Shown here: piece after piece, positions 1-11,830 of the stretch | Layout of the letters: every line of letters starts with the position of its first letter | How positions within the stretch are numbered: position 1 is the stretch's first letter | Program-made: the position numbers and the translations under genes | Assembly (NCBI RefSeq): GCF_902167145.1 | Contig: NC_050100.1 | Location: 186,117,439-186,181,438, forward strand | Length of the DNA: 64,000 bases | Reading direction: 5' to 3' | Source of the DNA: Zea mays | Lineage: Eukaryota > Streptophyta > Magnoliopsida > Poales > Poaceae | The notes under the pieces: model-generated | Told to the model about the DNA's origin: nothing | The model's database searches: none | What the model saw: only the letters and a program-made list of their open reading frames with translations

Positions 1-1070
1 TCGACCACAATCGCGGCGCTAACCACATGAGTGGTCGCGACGACGTAGACCAAGAGGGCTTCTCCGTCCGCCGGGGGCACCAAGACAGGCGCCTTTGTAA
101 GGAGCGCCTTCAGGTTGCCGAGGGCTTCCTCGGCCTCGGGGGTCCAAGCGAAACACTCGGCCTTCCTTAAGAGGCGGTACAGAGGCAGACCTCTTTCGCC
201 GAGGCGTGAGATGAAGCGGCTCAGGGCCGCGAGGCATCCCATGACCCTCTGTACCCCTTTTAAGTCCTTGATGGGTCCCATGCTGGTGATGGCCGCGATC
301 TTCTCCGGGTTGGCTTCGATGCCTCGCTCGGAGACGATGAACCCTAGGAGCATGCCTCGGGGCACCCCGAAGACACACTTCTCAGGATTAAGCTTGACTC
401 CTTTCGCCTTGAGACACCGGAATGTCACTTCAAGGTCGGAGAGGAGGTTGGAAGCCTTCCTTGTCTTGACTACGATGTCATCGACGTAGGCCTCGACTGT
501 GCGACCGATGTGTTCACCGAACACATGGTTCATGCACCGCTGGTACGTCGCGCCCGCATTCCTCAAACCGAACGGCATGGTGACATAGCAGTACATGCCG
601 AACGGCGTGATGAAAGAAGTCGCGAGCTGGTCGGACTCTTTCATCCGGATCTGGTGATACCCTGAGTAGGCATCGAGGAAGGACAGGGTTTCGCACCCAG
701 CGGTGGAATCCACGATTTGGTCGATGCGAGGCAGAGGGTAGGGAACTGTCGGACATGCTTTGTTGAGACCAGTGTAGTCTACACACATCCGCCATTTCCC
801 CTCTTTCTTCCTCACAAGCACAGGGTTGGCAAGCCATTCGGGATGGAATACCTCTTTGATGAACCCTGCTGCCATTAGCTTGTGGATCTCTTCGCCAATC
901 ACTCTGCGCTTCTCCTCGTCGAATCGGCGCAAAGGCTGCCTGACGGGTCGGGCTCCGGCCCGAATATCCAGCGAGTGCTCGGCGACATCCCTCGGTATGC
1001 CGGGCATGTCCGAGGGACTCCACGCAAAGACGTCGGCGCTTGCACGGAGAAAGTCGACGAGCACTGCTTC
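1..1070 (-). CDS. Huck-like pol, reverse transcriptase N-terminal part (copy A, partial)
   Basis: On the minus strand the frame after the UAG at 1071-1073 reads straight into a Ty3/Gypsy reverse transcriptase (RT). Visible landmarks are a WSPSDMPGI stretch, the fingers motif HPEWLANPVLVRKK, the first catalytic block LSFLDAYSGYHQI, the FGLRNAGATYQ block and the YVDD catalytic box. The frame appeared open to the window edge. The 5' boundary is the in-frame UAG after gag-protease. The 3' end (RT thumb, RNase H, integrase) is outside. The corresponding region of copy B has nonsense mutations that this copy lacks. Confidence 0.82.
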
Positions 1071-1073
1071 CTA
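1071..1073 (-). other. In-frame UAG between gag-protease and pol (copy A)
   Basis: The minus-strand codon UAG is followed in the same frame by GAA GCA GTG and then reverse transcriptase. The same stop, with the same flanking codons, separates gag-protease and pol in copy B at 18316-18318. A shared stop in two separate insertions suggests an element feature (possible readthrough) rather than decay of one copy. Confidence 0.6.
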
Positions 1074-4000
1074 TTTGGGGTCGAGCCCGGAACCGATCCG
1101 GACCTGCTTGGTGGTGTCGCCACTGGGGTCGAGAGGGACGGCCTTGACCGTCTCCGCTGGCTCGAAGTTGCCGGCGTGGCGCTTCACGTCTGGCACCTCC
1201 TTGGAGAGGTTCTCCAGGTCGGCGATGAGGGCCTCGGACTCGGCGAGGGTCTCGGCGTACTCCACGCACTCCACGTCGCATTCGAACGCGTGTTTGTACG
1301 TGGGGCCGACGGTGATGACCCCGTTGGGGCCCGGCATCTTGAGCTTCAAGTAGGTGTAGTTGGGGACGGCCATGAACTTCGCGTAGCATGGCCTCCCTAG
1401 CACGGCGTGGTAGGTTCCTCGGAACCCGACCACCTCGAACGTCAGGGTCTCCCTTCGGAAGTTGGAGGGTGTCCCGAAGCAGACGGGGAGGTCGAGTCGC
1501 CCGAGGGGTTGGACGCGCTTCCCAGGGATGATCCCGTGGAAGGGCGCAGCGCCTGCTCGGACGGAGGACAGATCGACGCGCAGGAGCTTGAGGGTCTCGG
1601 CGTAGATGATGTTGAGGCAGCTGCCCCCATCCATCAGGACCTTGGTGAGCCTGACATCGCCGACAACGGGGTCGACGACGAGCGGGTATTTCCCCGGGCT
1701 CGGTACATGATCGGGGTGGTCGGCCTGGTCGAAAGTGATGGGCTTGTCGGACCAGTCTAGGTAGACTGGCGCCGCCACCTTCACCGAGCAGACCTCCCGG
1801 CGCTCTTGCTTGCGGTGCCGAGCCGAGGTATTCGCCGCATGCCCTCCATAGATCATGAAGCAGTCGCGGACCTCGGGGAATTCTCCTGCTAGGTGATCTT
1901 CGTTCTTGTCGTCGTCGCGGGTCCTGCCACCCTCGGCGGGTGGCCCGGCCCTATGGAAGTGACGCCGAAGCATAACGCACTCCTCGAGGGTGTGCTTGAC
2001 GGGCCCCTGATGGTAGGGGCACGGCTCCTTGAGCATCTTGTCGAAGAGGTTTGCACCTCCGGGGGGCTTCCGAGGGTTCTTATACTCGGCGGCGGCGACA
2101 AGGTCCGCGTCAGCGGCGTCGCGTTTCGATTGCGACTTCTTCTTGCCTTTCTTCTTGGCGCCGCGCGGAGCAGACGCCTCGGGAGCTTCTTCCGATGGGC
2201 GGCCCTGGGGCTGCTTGTCCTTTCGGAAGATAGCCTCGACCGCCTCCTGGCCAGAGGCGAACTTGGTGGCGATGTCCATCAGCTCGCTCGCCCTGGTGGG
2301 GGTCTTGCGACCCAGCTTGCTCACCAGGTCGCGGCAAGTGGTGCCGGCGAGGAACGCGCCGATGACATCCGAGTCGGTGATGTTGGGCAGCTCGGTGCGC
2401 TGCTTCGAAAATCGCCGGATGTAGTCCCGGAGCGACTCCCCCGGCTGTTGCCGGCAGCTTCGAAGGTCCCAGGAATTCCCGGGGCGCACGTATGTGCCCT
2501 GGAAATTGCCAGCGAAGGCTTGGACCAAGTCGTCCCAGTTGGAGATCTGCCCCGGAGGCAGGTGCTCCAACCAGGCGCGAGCAGTGTCGGAGAGGAACAG
2601 GGGGAGGTTACGGATGATGAGGTTGTCGTCGTCTGTTCCACCCAGTTGGCAGGCAAGGCGGTAGTCCGCGAGCCACAGTTCCGGTCTCGTTTCCCCCGAG
2701 TACTTCGTGATAGTAGTCGGGGTCGGAACCGGGTCGGGAATGGCGCCCGTCGGACGGCCCGACTGAAGGCCTGCGGACCGGGTGGTTCGGGCGAGGGACT
2801 CCGATCCTCCCCGCTGTCGTAGCGCCCCCACGCCTGGGGTGGTAGCCTCGGCGCACCCTTTCGTCGAGGTGAGCCCGACGGTCGCGTCGATGGTGCTCGT
2901 TGCCGAGGTGGCCCGGGGCCGCAGGCGCGGTGTTGCGCGTGCGCCCGGTGTAGACCGAGGCTTCCCGCATGAATCGGGAAGTCGCAGCATGAGGTTTCGA
3001 GGGATAACCTTGCCTTCGGGAGGCAGTGCTCTCGGCCCGCCGGGCCGCAGCGCCTTCCAGGAGATTCTTGAGTTCTCCCTGGATTCGCCGACCCTCGGTG
3101 GTTGACGGCTCCGGCATCGCGCGGATGAGCATTGCTGCGGTTGCCAGGTTCTGACCAACCCCGCTGGATGCGGGCGGTGGCCTGATCCTGACATCGTTGG
3201 CGACGCGGTGCTGGAGACCTTGGGGCAAGTGACGTATTTCTCCGGGCAGGGGTTGGCCCACCCATGCTTGTCCGACGTCCCGACGGATCGGCTCAAGCGC
3301 TCCTGTTCCCTCGTTGAGCCTGGCCTGCGCCTCGCGGACTTGCTCGAGTTGTGGGTCGTAACCCCCCGCCGGAGCGGGGACCACAGCTAGCTCCCGTGGG
3401 ATGTCGGCGCGAGGCCCCGGCCTAGGGAGATCACCATCCTCCGGCATGCCAAGATGGTTGCCTTCGGAGGGATCCCCTAGCTCGATGTGGAAACATTCGC
3501 GGCTTGGGCCGCAGCTCTCGTCGCCAAGGCTGCGGCTTCCATCGGAACAGTCGGATAGGCAGTAGTCACATGCGGTCATGAAGTCCCGCACGGCACTGGG
3601 GTTGCCAAGTTCGGAGAAATCCCAAGCGATGCTGGGATCGTCATCTTCCTCGGACCCAGAGGGCCCGTAGGTCGAGACGTCCGTCAGTCGGTCCCAAGGC
3701 GACCGCATACGGAACCTCAGTGGGGTTGCACTCGCCTCAATGAGAGCGCCCGCCAAAACGAGGTCATTTGGCGGGTTGAGGCCGAGTCGAAATGACGCAA
3801 GATGGGAGTTAGTCGGTACCTTTTTGTCGACGAGGAGCGACGTAGTCACATCGGGGACTGGTTGCACCGTCAACTCTGGTTCGAGGGCGACGTCCTGCAG
3901 GCTTTCCGCGAGCGCGCCGGCGTCGTCTTCTTGCTCGGGGTCAGCGTGCCGCGGGGGGACGGCGCTTGCCTCCGTCTTGAACGCGAGGTCGACGTCCGGC

Positions 4001-4317
4001 GTGCCTTCCGTCGGGGCGTCGGGGGCGTCGATTCGCTCGACGGCCGACGAAGCGCGGCCTCCCACCTGGCCTTGACGGCCCCGCCTCCTCCTCCGTTGGC
4101 GGGGGAGAGAACGGAGCGAGCCCGAATGTTGCCCTTCCACCACGCGGGGAAGACGTCGTCGATTCCGCCGCCGGCGGGCGGGTTGTCGGCCGCCATTGTC
4201 GTAGTCGCGCGGCGGTGGAAGAAGTATCATGTCGTAGCTGCCGTCGAAGGACATGAACTCAAGAGTCCCGAAACGAAGCACCGTCCCGGGCCGGAGAGGT
4301 TGCTGGAGACTGCCCAT
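1071..4317 (-). pseudogene. Huck-like gag-protease (copy A), frameshifted
   Basis: The minus-strand start at 4317 lies 60 nt inside the 5' LTR end, the same offset as in copy B, which supports this start. The N-terminal part (4317 to about 2830) is Arg/Ser-rich and of low complexity. The capsid-like domain (about 2730-2200) has the KYSGETRPELWLADY, TARAWLEHLPPGQI and RDYIRRFSKQRTELP stretches typical of plant Gypsy Gag. A C/H-rich stretch (CPYHQGPVKHTLEEC) follows, then a retropepsin-type protease with the DGGSCLN active-site block near 1600-1630. Two small indels, near 2825 and 2735, move the frame, so the copy is not translatable as one protein. It ends at an in-frame UAG (1071-1073) directly before RT. 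Confidence 0.82.
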
Positions 4318-4355
4318 CTGGAGCTTGACGGGGAGCTGTTCGTCAGCACGCAGTA

Positions 4356-4375
4356 GGCCCCTACCTGGCGCGCCA
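4356..4375 (-). other. Primer-binding-type site of Huck-like copy A
   Basis: Two bases inside the 5' LTR, the minus strand begins TGGCGCGCCAGGTAGG. Copy B has the identical tract at 21611-21630. A terminal TGG is expected because primer tRNAs end in CCA. I could not assign the tRNA. The first ten bases form a perfect palindrome. Confidence 0.6.
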
Positions 4376-4679
4376 ATTGTCGGCGTTTCGAGACAGGGGG
4401 GTCCCTAAGCCGACGAGTGAGTGTGCTGCGTGCCCCAGCCCAGATGGGTCGAGCGCGTGGGCGAGCGCGAAGGGGGGAGAGGCGAGGTGGCCGGAGTCGA
4501 GCGTGAGAGAGGTGGAAGTCCCGCGGCCTTCGTGTTCGTCCCGCGCCCAGGTCAGGTGCGCTTGCAGCAGGGGGGTTACAAGCGTCCACGCGGGTGAGGG
4601 AAGCGAGCGGCCCCAAGAGAGCGCCTGTCCCGTCCTCGGTCCCGCGCGGCCAACCTTCTCTAAGAAGGCCCTGGTCCTC

Positions 4680-4689
4680 CCTTTTATAG
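4680..4689 (-). promoter_or_regulatory. TATA box of Huck-like LTR (copy A)
   Basis: The minus strand reads CTATAAAAGG. The same element sits at 9637-9646, 21933-21942 and 33776-33785 in the other Huck-like LTRs. Confidence 0.6.
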
Positions 4690-5145
4690 TCGTAAGGAGA
4701 GGATCCAGGTGTACAATGGGGGGTGTAGCAGAGTGCTACGTGTCTAGCGGAGGGAGAGCTAGCGCCCTAGGTACATGCCAATGTGGCAGCCGGAGAGATC
4801 TGGGCACCCTGCTGGCGTGATGTCGTGGCTGTCGGAGGTGCGGCGGAGCCTGGCGGAGGGACAGCTGTTGGAGCGGTCGAGTCCCTGCTGACGTCGTCCT
4901 GCTTCCGTAAGAGAGCTAGGGGCCGCCGTTATCATAGAGCTTGTGGAGCGCCATCATTGCCCCTCCGGCGGAGCTGGCCGGATGGGACGCCGGTCTTGTT
5001 CTCCGTGACCCGAGTCGATTCGGGGTAGGATGATGATGGCGCTTCCTGTTGACGTGGCGGTCTGTGCCCTAGGCAGGGCGACGTGGGGGTTCCTCCGAAG
5101 CCAAGGTTGAGTCTGCCTTCCGTTGCCGTGGCCGAGCCCGAGCCA

Positions 5146-5455
5146 TGGGGTCGGGCGAGGCGGAAGTCGTTCGGCCGAGGCCAGGGCGGAGTCCGAGCCC
5201 TGGGGTCGGGCGAGGCGGAGTTTCGTCGTCTTCCGGGTCTTAGCCCGAGTCCGAGCCTTGGGGTCGGGCGGAGCGGAGTTCGCCGTCTTCCGGGTCTTAG
5301 CCCGAGTCCGAGCCCTGGGGTCGGGCGGAGCGGAGTTCGCCGTCTTTCGGGTCTTAGCCCGAGTCCGAGCCCTGGGGTCGGGCGGAGCGGAGTTCACCGT
5401 CTTCCGGGTCTTAGCCCGAGTCCGAGCCCTGGGGTCGGGCGGGGCGGAGTTCGCC
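5146..5455 (-). repeat. Tandem 57-bp subrepeats in Huck-like LTR (copy A)
   Basis: About five imperfect units of roughly 57 bp contain GGGCGGAGCGGAGTTCGCCG and GCCCGAGTCCGAGCC. They are GC-rich and shared in type, but not in number, with the other Huck-like LTRs. Confidence 0.85.
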
Positions 5456-5945
5456 GTGGTGCCTTTGGCAAGGCCTGACTGCCTGTCAGACTCACTCTGT
5501 CGAGTGGCACTGCAGTCGGAGTGGCGCAGGCGGCGCTGTCCTTCTGTCAGACTGGCCAGTGGAGCGGTGGAGTGACGGCGGTCACTTCGGCTCTGCCGGG
5601 GGCGCGTGTCAGGATGAAGGTGTCAGGCCACCTTTGCGTTAAATGCCCCTGCAATTTGGTCAGTCGGTGCGGCGATTTAGTCAAGGTTGCTTCTGAGCGA
5701 AGCCAAGGCCTCGGGCGAGCCGGTGATGTGTCCGCCATAAAAAGGGGGCCTCGGGCGAGACGGAAGTCTCTCGAGGTCGGCTGCCCTTGGCCGAGGCTAG
5801 GCTCGGGTGAAGCGTGATCGAGTCACTCGTGTGGACTGATCCCTGACTTAATCGTACCCATCAGGCCTTTGCAGCTTTATGCTGATGGGGGTTACCAGCT
5901 GAGAATTAGGCGTCTTGAGGGTACCCCTAATTATGGTCCCCGACA

Positions 5946-7101
5946 AGCAACCTCCCGGCTTTGAAGATAGTGAGTACCCTAACCATGTTTACAAACTCTC
6001 TAAGGCGCTTTATGGGCTCAAGCAAGCCCCAAGAGCATGGTATGAATGCCTAAGAGATTTTCTTATCACTAATGGCTTCAAAGTCGGAAAAGCCGATCCT
6101 ACTCTCTTTACTAAAACTATTGCAAAAGATTTGTTTGTATGCCAAATTTATGTTGATGATATTATATTTGGGTCTACTAACAAATCTACATGTGAAGAGT
6201 TTAGTAGGATTATGGTTCAAAAATTCGAGATGTCTATGATGGGGGAGTTGAAGTATTTCCTAGTATTTCAAGTCAAGCAACTCCAAGAGGGCACCTTCAT
6301 CAGCCAAACGAAGTACATTTAAGACATACTCACCAAGTTTGGAATGAAGGATGCCAAGCCCATCAAGACACCCATGGGAACAAATGGACATCTCGACCTC
6401 GACATAGGAGGTAAATCCATAGATCAAAAGGTATACCGGTCGATGATAGGATCTTTACTCTACTTATGTGCATCTCGACCGAATATTATGCTTTCCGTAT
6501 GCATGTGTGCAAGGTTCCAAGCCGATCCTAAGGAAGTTCACCTTAGGGCCGTGAAAAGAATCTTGAGATATTTAGTTTATACTCCTAAGTTTGGTCTTTG
6601 GTACCCCCAAGGGATCCTCTTTCGATTTATTAGGATATTCAGATGCTGATTGGGCAGGGTGTAAATTGATAGGAAGAGCACATCAGGGACTTGTCAGTTT
6701 CTGGGGAGATCCCTGGTGTCTTGGGCTTCAAAGAAACAAAACTCAGTAGCTCTTTCTACCGCCGAAGCCGAGTATATTGCTGCAGGCCATTGTTGCGCGC
6801 AATTGCTTTGGATGAGGCAAACCCTCAGGGACTATGGCTACAAATTTAGCAAAATCCCTCTCCTATGTGATAATGAGAGTGCAATCCGCATGGCGAATAG
6901 TCTCGTTGAACATAGCCGCACTAAGCACATAGCCATTCAGTATCACTCTTTGAGAGATCACCAACAAAGGGGGATATCGAGATAGCCTATATCAACACCA
7001 AAGAACAATTAGCCGATATCTTTACCAAGCCACTAGATGAGAAAACCTTTACCAAACTTAGGAATGAGCTAAACATTCTTGATTCTCGGAACTTTGATTG
7101 A
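5946..7101 (+). pseudogene. SIREvirus pol, RT-RNase H part, broken
   Basis: The frame opens at 5946 with QPPGFEDSEYPN and has the Copia RT signatures [15 protein letters not shown] and YVDDIIFGS. It then has the connection region ([25 protein letters not shown]) and the RNase H blocks ([21 protein letters not shown]), ending in LDSRNFD and TGA at 7099-7101. Defects are a premature TAA at 6320-6322, a frameshift near 6640 and another near 6975. The left end is cut by copy A. It is homologous to the C-terminal third of the pol at 25122-28328. Confidence 0.88.
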
Positions 7102-7899
7102 TACTTTGCACACATAGCTCATTTATATACCTTTGACAATCTCTATTTTTATGTCTATGACTAATGTGTTTTCAAGTGTATTCTCATGCTTAGTCATAGA
7201 ATTGAAAGGGAAATGGAGTATTAGGCAAAGACGACGCTTCCACTCAACTCCATCGGTGTTGTCTACTCTTTGCCGGTATTCCGCCATCTGTCCACATTGG
7301 TATAATCTTTCACTCATATATATTGTTTGCCAAATGGAGAGAGAATTTACTAAGGGCTCATATTTCACCCACAAGTATCCGTTTTTGGCGATTCATGCCA
7401 AAGGGGGAGAAAGTATTAGCCCAAAGCAAAAGGACCGCACCACCACCAATTTCAAAAGTTTTTTTAAAGAAGTTTTCAATTGGTATTGTATTTCAAATTG
7501 GTATAACCCCTTTCAAAAATTAGTATGATAAAACCCTCTTGTACACTAAGAGGAGAATTTCATTGAGGGGGGAGTTTTGTTTAGTCAAAGGAAAAGCATT
7601 TGAAACAGGGGGAGAAAATTTCAAAATCTTGAAAATGCTTCTCGAAATCTTATTTATATACCTTTGACTATTTGCAAAAGGTTTTTGAAAAGAATTTTAC
7701 AAAGAATTTGCAAAAACAAAACTTGTGGTGCAAGCGTGGTCCAAAATTTTAAATAAGAAGAAAACAATCTATGCATATCTAGTAGAAATAATTATATTGG
7801 TTTCACTCCAAGCAACCTTTGCATTTACCTTATGCAAACCAGTTCAATTCTGCACTTATATATTTGCTTTGGTTTGTGTTGGCATCAATCACCAAAAAG
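7102..7899 (+). other. 3' untranslated region of outer SIREvirus with repeated polypurine tracts
   Basis: No coding is seen. Several purine runs of the AAGGGGGAGA type occur near 7399, 7565 and 7606. This matches the multiple polypurine-tract-like motifs described between pol and the 3' LTR in SIREviruses. TTGGCATCAATCACCAAAAAG near 7880 matches the usual sequence just upstream of the Opie/Ji 3' LTR, but the polypurine tract that should follow is missing. Confidence 0.6.
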
Positions 7900-8005
7900 T
7901 GAACAGTGCGGACTGCGCACGCAGAGTCAGAGCAGGCGCCAGAAGGCACACCGGACTGTCCGGTGGCCTAGCTGTCAGAAGCTCCAACGGTCGAACCCTA
8001 ACGGT
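7900..8005 (+). repeat. 3' LTR of outer SIREvirus, first piece
   Basis: Starts at about TGAACAGTGCGG and contains one CACCGGACTGTCCGGTG palindrome typical of these LTRs. It is interrupted at 8006 by the Copia element of 8006-40028. The exact 5' boundary is uncertain because the adjoining polypurine tract is deleted. Confidence 0.55.
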
Positions 8006-9336
8006 TGTTGTAAAATTAGAGAAATAAGTGGCATACTTTCTACATATTTAAGTAACTTAAATATTCTAATTCTGAATAAAACAAGCATATAACTCAGATA
8101 AATGTCATATGTAATTATTGCAGCAATGAACAGTAGCAATTCTAGAACATGTAAACATGTAAAATAGCTGCTTAGGTCCATTTCATAATTAAACATAGCT
8201 TGCAGATGAAGAAAACAGATTAAACAAATAAACATAATTGCTTATCTTAAACTCTTGCTCTCAAAATAGCGGGTTGCTGTAATAAACAGCCCTCCAACGC
8301 TAAAAGGTGATCAGAGATCTTCGACTAACGTGACAGTCATATCTTACCAAATAAGGTTTTTAGATCAGATGTAATAAGCCTAATAATCAAATATAAATAT
8401 TGATAGTAAGGAGTTGTGTACTAAATAAATTAACAGAATTTAACACAGGTAAACAGCCTCAACAAAGAGAGATTTAATTAGGCACAAATAATATCAATGC
8501 TGAAAATGATAATACACTAAAACCCAGACTGTCACGCTGTCTCACTACACCGCTATCATCATCGAGCACACAAATCCGCCCACAACAGTGCAATCACACC
8601 CAAGTATTTGATACTAGCATATTGCACAAAATTAAACAGCAAATAAAGTGAGGCAACGAATAACTCACAGCACGTAGATTGTCTACGTGGGAAGACCAGC
8701 TCAGCGAACACAAGGTTCTGTCCCAGAAAACCAATTCCGCCGCCCACGTCCGGGCCTGCACGGCGGGAGGTTGACGGAGATACTAGAGTCGCTGCCGGAG
8801 CCGAGGGAGACGTCCACGACACCAGCCCGAGAAGACGAATATCGCGCAGCAGGGAGCCCAGGCACCAGGCCACGGTGGACAATAATCAGAACAGACAGAG
8901 CACCACACAAGCGTCCGAGCACAGGAGAAAAGCACAAGGAACCATTGCTGCACGTGCGCAGCACCAGCTACAGCTTTCTTCCAATCACAACCAGCAAGAA
9001 TCACCTCAGGAAGGCCAGAGATCGAGTCAATCGATCCAATTCTCAACTGGAGTAGTGAACAGGGAGAGAGGAGAAGGAATATTGCGTATACAGATTTCCA
9101 AACCAGGAGATCGAACTCCCATTATAAGGAGCCGAGCAGGAGGTGGTCGCGCAAGGAGAGGACGAAAGCTTCGGCCGAGCAGCCACTGAAAATGGAGAGG
9201 CCATTCAGAGCCGCCTCTGCCGCCCAGCTCTGTCCTCTCTTCCTTGCCTCTCCCAAGATACGACACCTTGGTCTAGGGTTTAGTATTTCCCAGCTGGGTT
9301 GCTCGCCTGTAAGGCCTTGTAGCAGCCCAGCCCGGC
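8006..9336 (-). repeat. 3' LTR of second Copia element, main piece
   Basis: Begins TGTTGTAAAATTAG and runs to the copy B insertion, with TSD CCGGC at 9332-9336. From 8834 on it matches the truncated LTR at 39464-40028 with a few, mostly C/T and A/G, differences. ORFs inside it on either strand have no recognisable product. Confidence 0.82.
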
Positions 9337-9636
9337 TGTCGGCGTTCCGAGACCAGGGGGTCCCTGAGCCGACGAGTGAAGTGTCGCTGCGTGCCCCAGC
9401 CCAGATGGGTCGAGGCGAGGCCGAGCGCGAAGGGGGGAAAGCGAGGTGGCCGGAGATGGGCGTGAGAGAGGTGGAAATCCCACGGCCTTCGTGTTCGTCC
9501 CGCGCCCAGGTCGGGTGCGCTTGCAGTAGGGGGTTACAAGCGTCCACACGGGGGAAGGAGCGAGTGGCCTCACGCGAGCGCCCGTCTCGTCCTCGTCCCC
9601 GCGCGGCCAACCCTCTCTAAGAGGGCCCTGGTCCTT

Positions 9637-9646
9637 CCTTTTATAG
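9637..9646 (-). promoter_or_regulatory. TATA box in 3' LTR of copy B
   Basis: Minus-strand CTATAAAAGG at the position equivalent to the other Huck-like LTRs. Confidence 0.55.
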
Positions 9647-10209
9647 GCGTAAGGAGAGGATCCAGGTGTACAACGGGGGGTGTAGCAGAGTGCTACGTGT
9701 CTAGCGGAGGAGAGCTAGTGCCCTAAGTACACGCCATCGTGGCGGCCGGAGAGATTTTGGCACCTGGTATGTGTGATGTCGTGGCCGTCGGAGGAGTGCT
9801 GGAGCCTGGCGGAGGGACAGCTGTCGGGGCCGTCGAGTCCTTGCTGACGTCCTCTTGCTTCCGTAAGGGGGCCGAGAGCCGCCATCGTCAGGGAGCGTGC
9901 GGGGCGCCATCATCGCCTATCTGGCGGAGCGAGCCAGATGGGACGCCGGTCTTGTTCCCCGTAGCCTGAGTCAGCTTGGAGTAGGGTAATGATGGCGCCT
10001 CCTGTTGACGCGGCCGGTCCGCGCCCTAGGTTGGGCGATGTAGAGGCTTCTCCGAGGTTGAGGTTGAGTCCGTCTTCCGTGGCCGAGGCCGAGTCCGAAC
10101 CTCGGGGTTGGGCGAGGCGGAGTCCGTTGGCTGAGGCCAGGGCGGAATTTGAGTCTCGGGGTCGGGCGAAGCGGAGTTCGTCGTCTTCTGGGGCTGAGCC
10201 CAAGTCCGA

Positions 10210-10410
10210 GCCCTGGGTCGGGCGGAGCGGAGATCGCCGTCTTCCGGGGCTTTGCCCGAGTCCGAGCCCTGGGTCGGGCGGAGCGGAGTTCGCCGTCTTC
10301 CAGGGCTTAGCCCGAGTCCGAGCCCTGGGTCGGGCAGAGTGGAGTTCGCCGTCTTCCGGGGCTTAGCCCGAGTCCGAGCCCTGGGTCGGGCGGAGCGGAG
10401 TTTCCTATGG
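10210..10410 (-). repeat. 56-bp subrepeats, 3' LTR of copy B
   Basis: Units begin at 10208, 10264, 10320 and 10376. The fourth is cut by divergent sequence. Each unit contains GAGCCCTGGGTCGGGC. The looser repeat extends left to about 10080. Confidence 0.85.
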
Positions 10411-11614
10411 TGCGCGGCCGGGCCTGACTGCCTGTCAGCCTCACTCTGTCAAGTGGTACCGCAGTCGGAGCGGCGCAGGCGGTGCTGTCTTTCTGTCAGA
10501 CCGATCAGTGGAGCGGCGAAGTGACGGCGGTCACTTCGGCTCTGTCAGCTGAGGGGCGCGCGTCAGGATAAAGGTGTCAGGCCACCTTTGCATTAAATGC
10601 TCCTGCGATTTGGTCGGGGTTGCTTCTTAGCGAAGACAGGGCCTCGGGCGAGCCGGGAACGCGTTCGCCGCTGGAAGGGGGGCCTCGGGCGAGGCGGAGA
10701 TCCTCCGGGGTCGGCTGCCCTTGTCCGAGGCTAGGCTCGGGCGAGGCGTGATCGAGTCCCTCGAATGGACTGATCTCTGACTTGATCGTACCCATCAGGC
10801 CTTTGCAGCTTTGTGCTGATGGGGGTTACCAGCTGAGAATTAAGAGCCTTGAGGGTACCCCTAATTATGGTCCCCGACAGTAGCCCCCGAGCCTCGAAGG
10901 GAGTGTTAGCACTCGCTTGGAGGCTTTCGTCGCACTTTTTTGCAAGGGGACCAGCCTTTCTCGGTTGCGTTTTGTTCCGGTGGGTGCGCGCGAGCGCACC
11001 CGCCGGGTGTAGCCCCCGAGGCCTCGGAGGAGTGGTTTGACTCCTCCGAGGTCTTAACGCCATGCGCAATGCTTCGGCTGGTCTGGTCATTCCCTCATGC
11101 GAGCTGGCCATAGCCCGGGTGTACGGTCGGGTCCCAAGTTCTCGGACTGGTATGTTGACGTTGTCAACGGTTCGGCCGGAGCCGGGTTTGCGAGAGCAGC
11201 CCCCGAGCCTCTGCACAGGGCGAGAGGGCGATCAGGGACAGACTCGACTATTTTACATACGCCCCTGCGTCGCCTTTCCGCAAGGAGGAGGGGGGAGAGC
11301 GCCATGTTGCCCTTGGTGGGCGCCGAACATGGTGTCTCCGGTGAGCTGCAGGCGGGTGATCCGACCGGACGTCCGTGCCCCATTCGTTAGGGGTCGGCTA
11401 GGGGCCCAGAGGCGCGTCCAAAAGTACCTGCGGGTGATCTGCCGGACCCGGTCCCCTGGCGACGGGGTCCGAGGGCTCGATGCCTCCCTCTGATGGGATT
11501 CCGTTACAAGATCGTTCCCGCTGGTCTCGGAAATGTCCTAGGGTACCTCGGGAGCGCAGCCCGAGCCTCGGTTATGTATCGAACGTACCCATGGTCATCC
11601 CTCGCTCTGTGTCT

Positions 11615-11830
11615 GAGGCGGTTGTGAACCCTTCGGGGGCCAACCTTCGAACCTCTGATCAGTAGTGGGCACGGAGCCCGAGTAGCCTGAGGCGGCCGTT
11701 GAACCCTTCCGAGAGGCCGACCTTCGAACCTCTGACCAGTAGTGGGTGTGGAGCCCACGTGCTCTGAGGCGGCTGTTGAACCCTTCCGAGGGGCCAGCCT
11801 TCGAACCTCTGATTAGTAGGGAGGCTCGGA
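11615..11830 (-). repeat. Three tandem 74-77-bp repeats in Huck-like 3' region
   Basis: Units start at 11615, 11689 and 11766 and share GAGGCGG, CCTTCGAACCTCTGA and CAGTAGTGGG. The same array is in copy C at about 35886-36110. Confidence 0.8.

Larger units (their letters stand above)
1..5945 (-). mobile_element. Huck-like Ty3/Gypsy retrotransposon, copy A (5' part)
   Basis: This is a minus-strand Gypsy element. From right to left it has a 5' LTR (4378-5945), a primer-binding-type tract, gag-protease and the first part of reverse transcriptase; the rest lies left of the window. It inserted into the reverse transcriptase of the plus-strand Copia element that resumes at 5946. Its left LTR and second TSD are outside the window, so the likely TSD (AGCAA at 5946-5950) cannot be checked. 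LTR sequence and subrepeats resemble maize Huck. Order and coding content match copy B at 9337-32116. Confidence 0.9.
4378..5945 (-). repeat. 5' LTR of Huck-like copy A
   Basis: The LTR is 1568 bp and bounded by TG...CA. In element orientation it starts TGTCGGGGACC (plus-strand end GGTCCCCGACA at 5945) and ends with the complement of TGTCGGCGTTTCG at 4378. It is colinear with the two LTRs of copy B and the LTR of copy C. Confidence 0.93.
9337..10879 (-). repeat. 3' LTR of Huck-like copy B
   Basis: 1543 bp, plus-strand TGTCGGCGTTCC to GGTCCCCGACA. It has three full 56-bp subrepeats, one fewer than its partner LTR. The next bases outside, in element orientation, are a GGGGGCTAC purine-rich tract, the likely polypurine tract. 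Confidence 0.95.

Noticed and set aside
514..1389. 291-codon minus-strand ORF
   Set aside because: Out-of-frame shadow over RT and the gag-protease end. The real frame reads YVDD and FLDAYSGYHQI.
1893..2822. 309-codon plus-strand ORF
   Set aside because: It is the complement of Huck-like gag. High GC leaves the antisense frame open, there is no domain, and the equivalent in copy B is broken.
5146..5455. Regular 57-bp repeats, first considered as a CRISPR-like or satellite array
   Set aside because: Units are contiguous without spacers, lie inside a defined LTR, and recur in the same place in other Huck-like LTRs of a plant genome.
5083..5575. Repetitive plus-strand ORFs encoding RVRALGSG-type repeats
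   Set aside because: They are translation of LTR subrepeats. No start context or conservation supports a protein.
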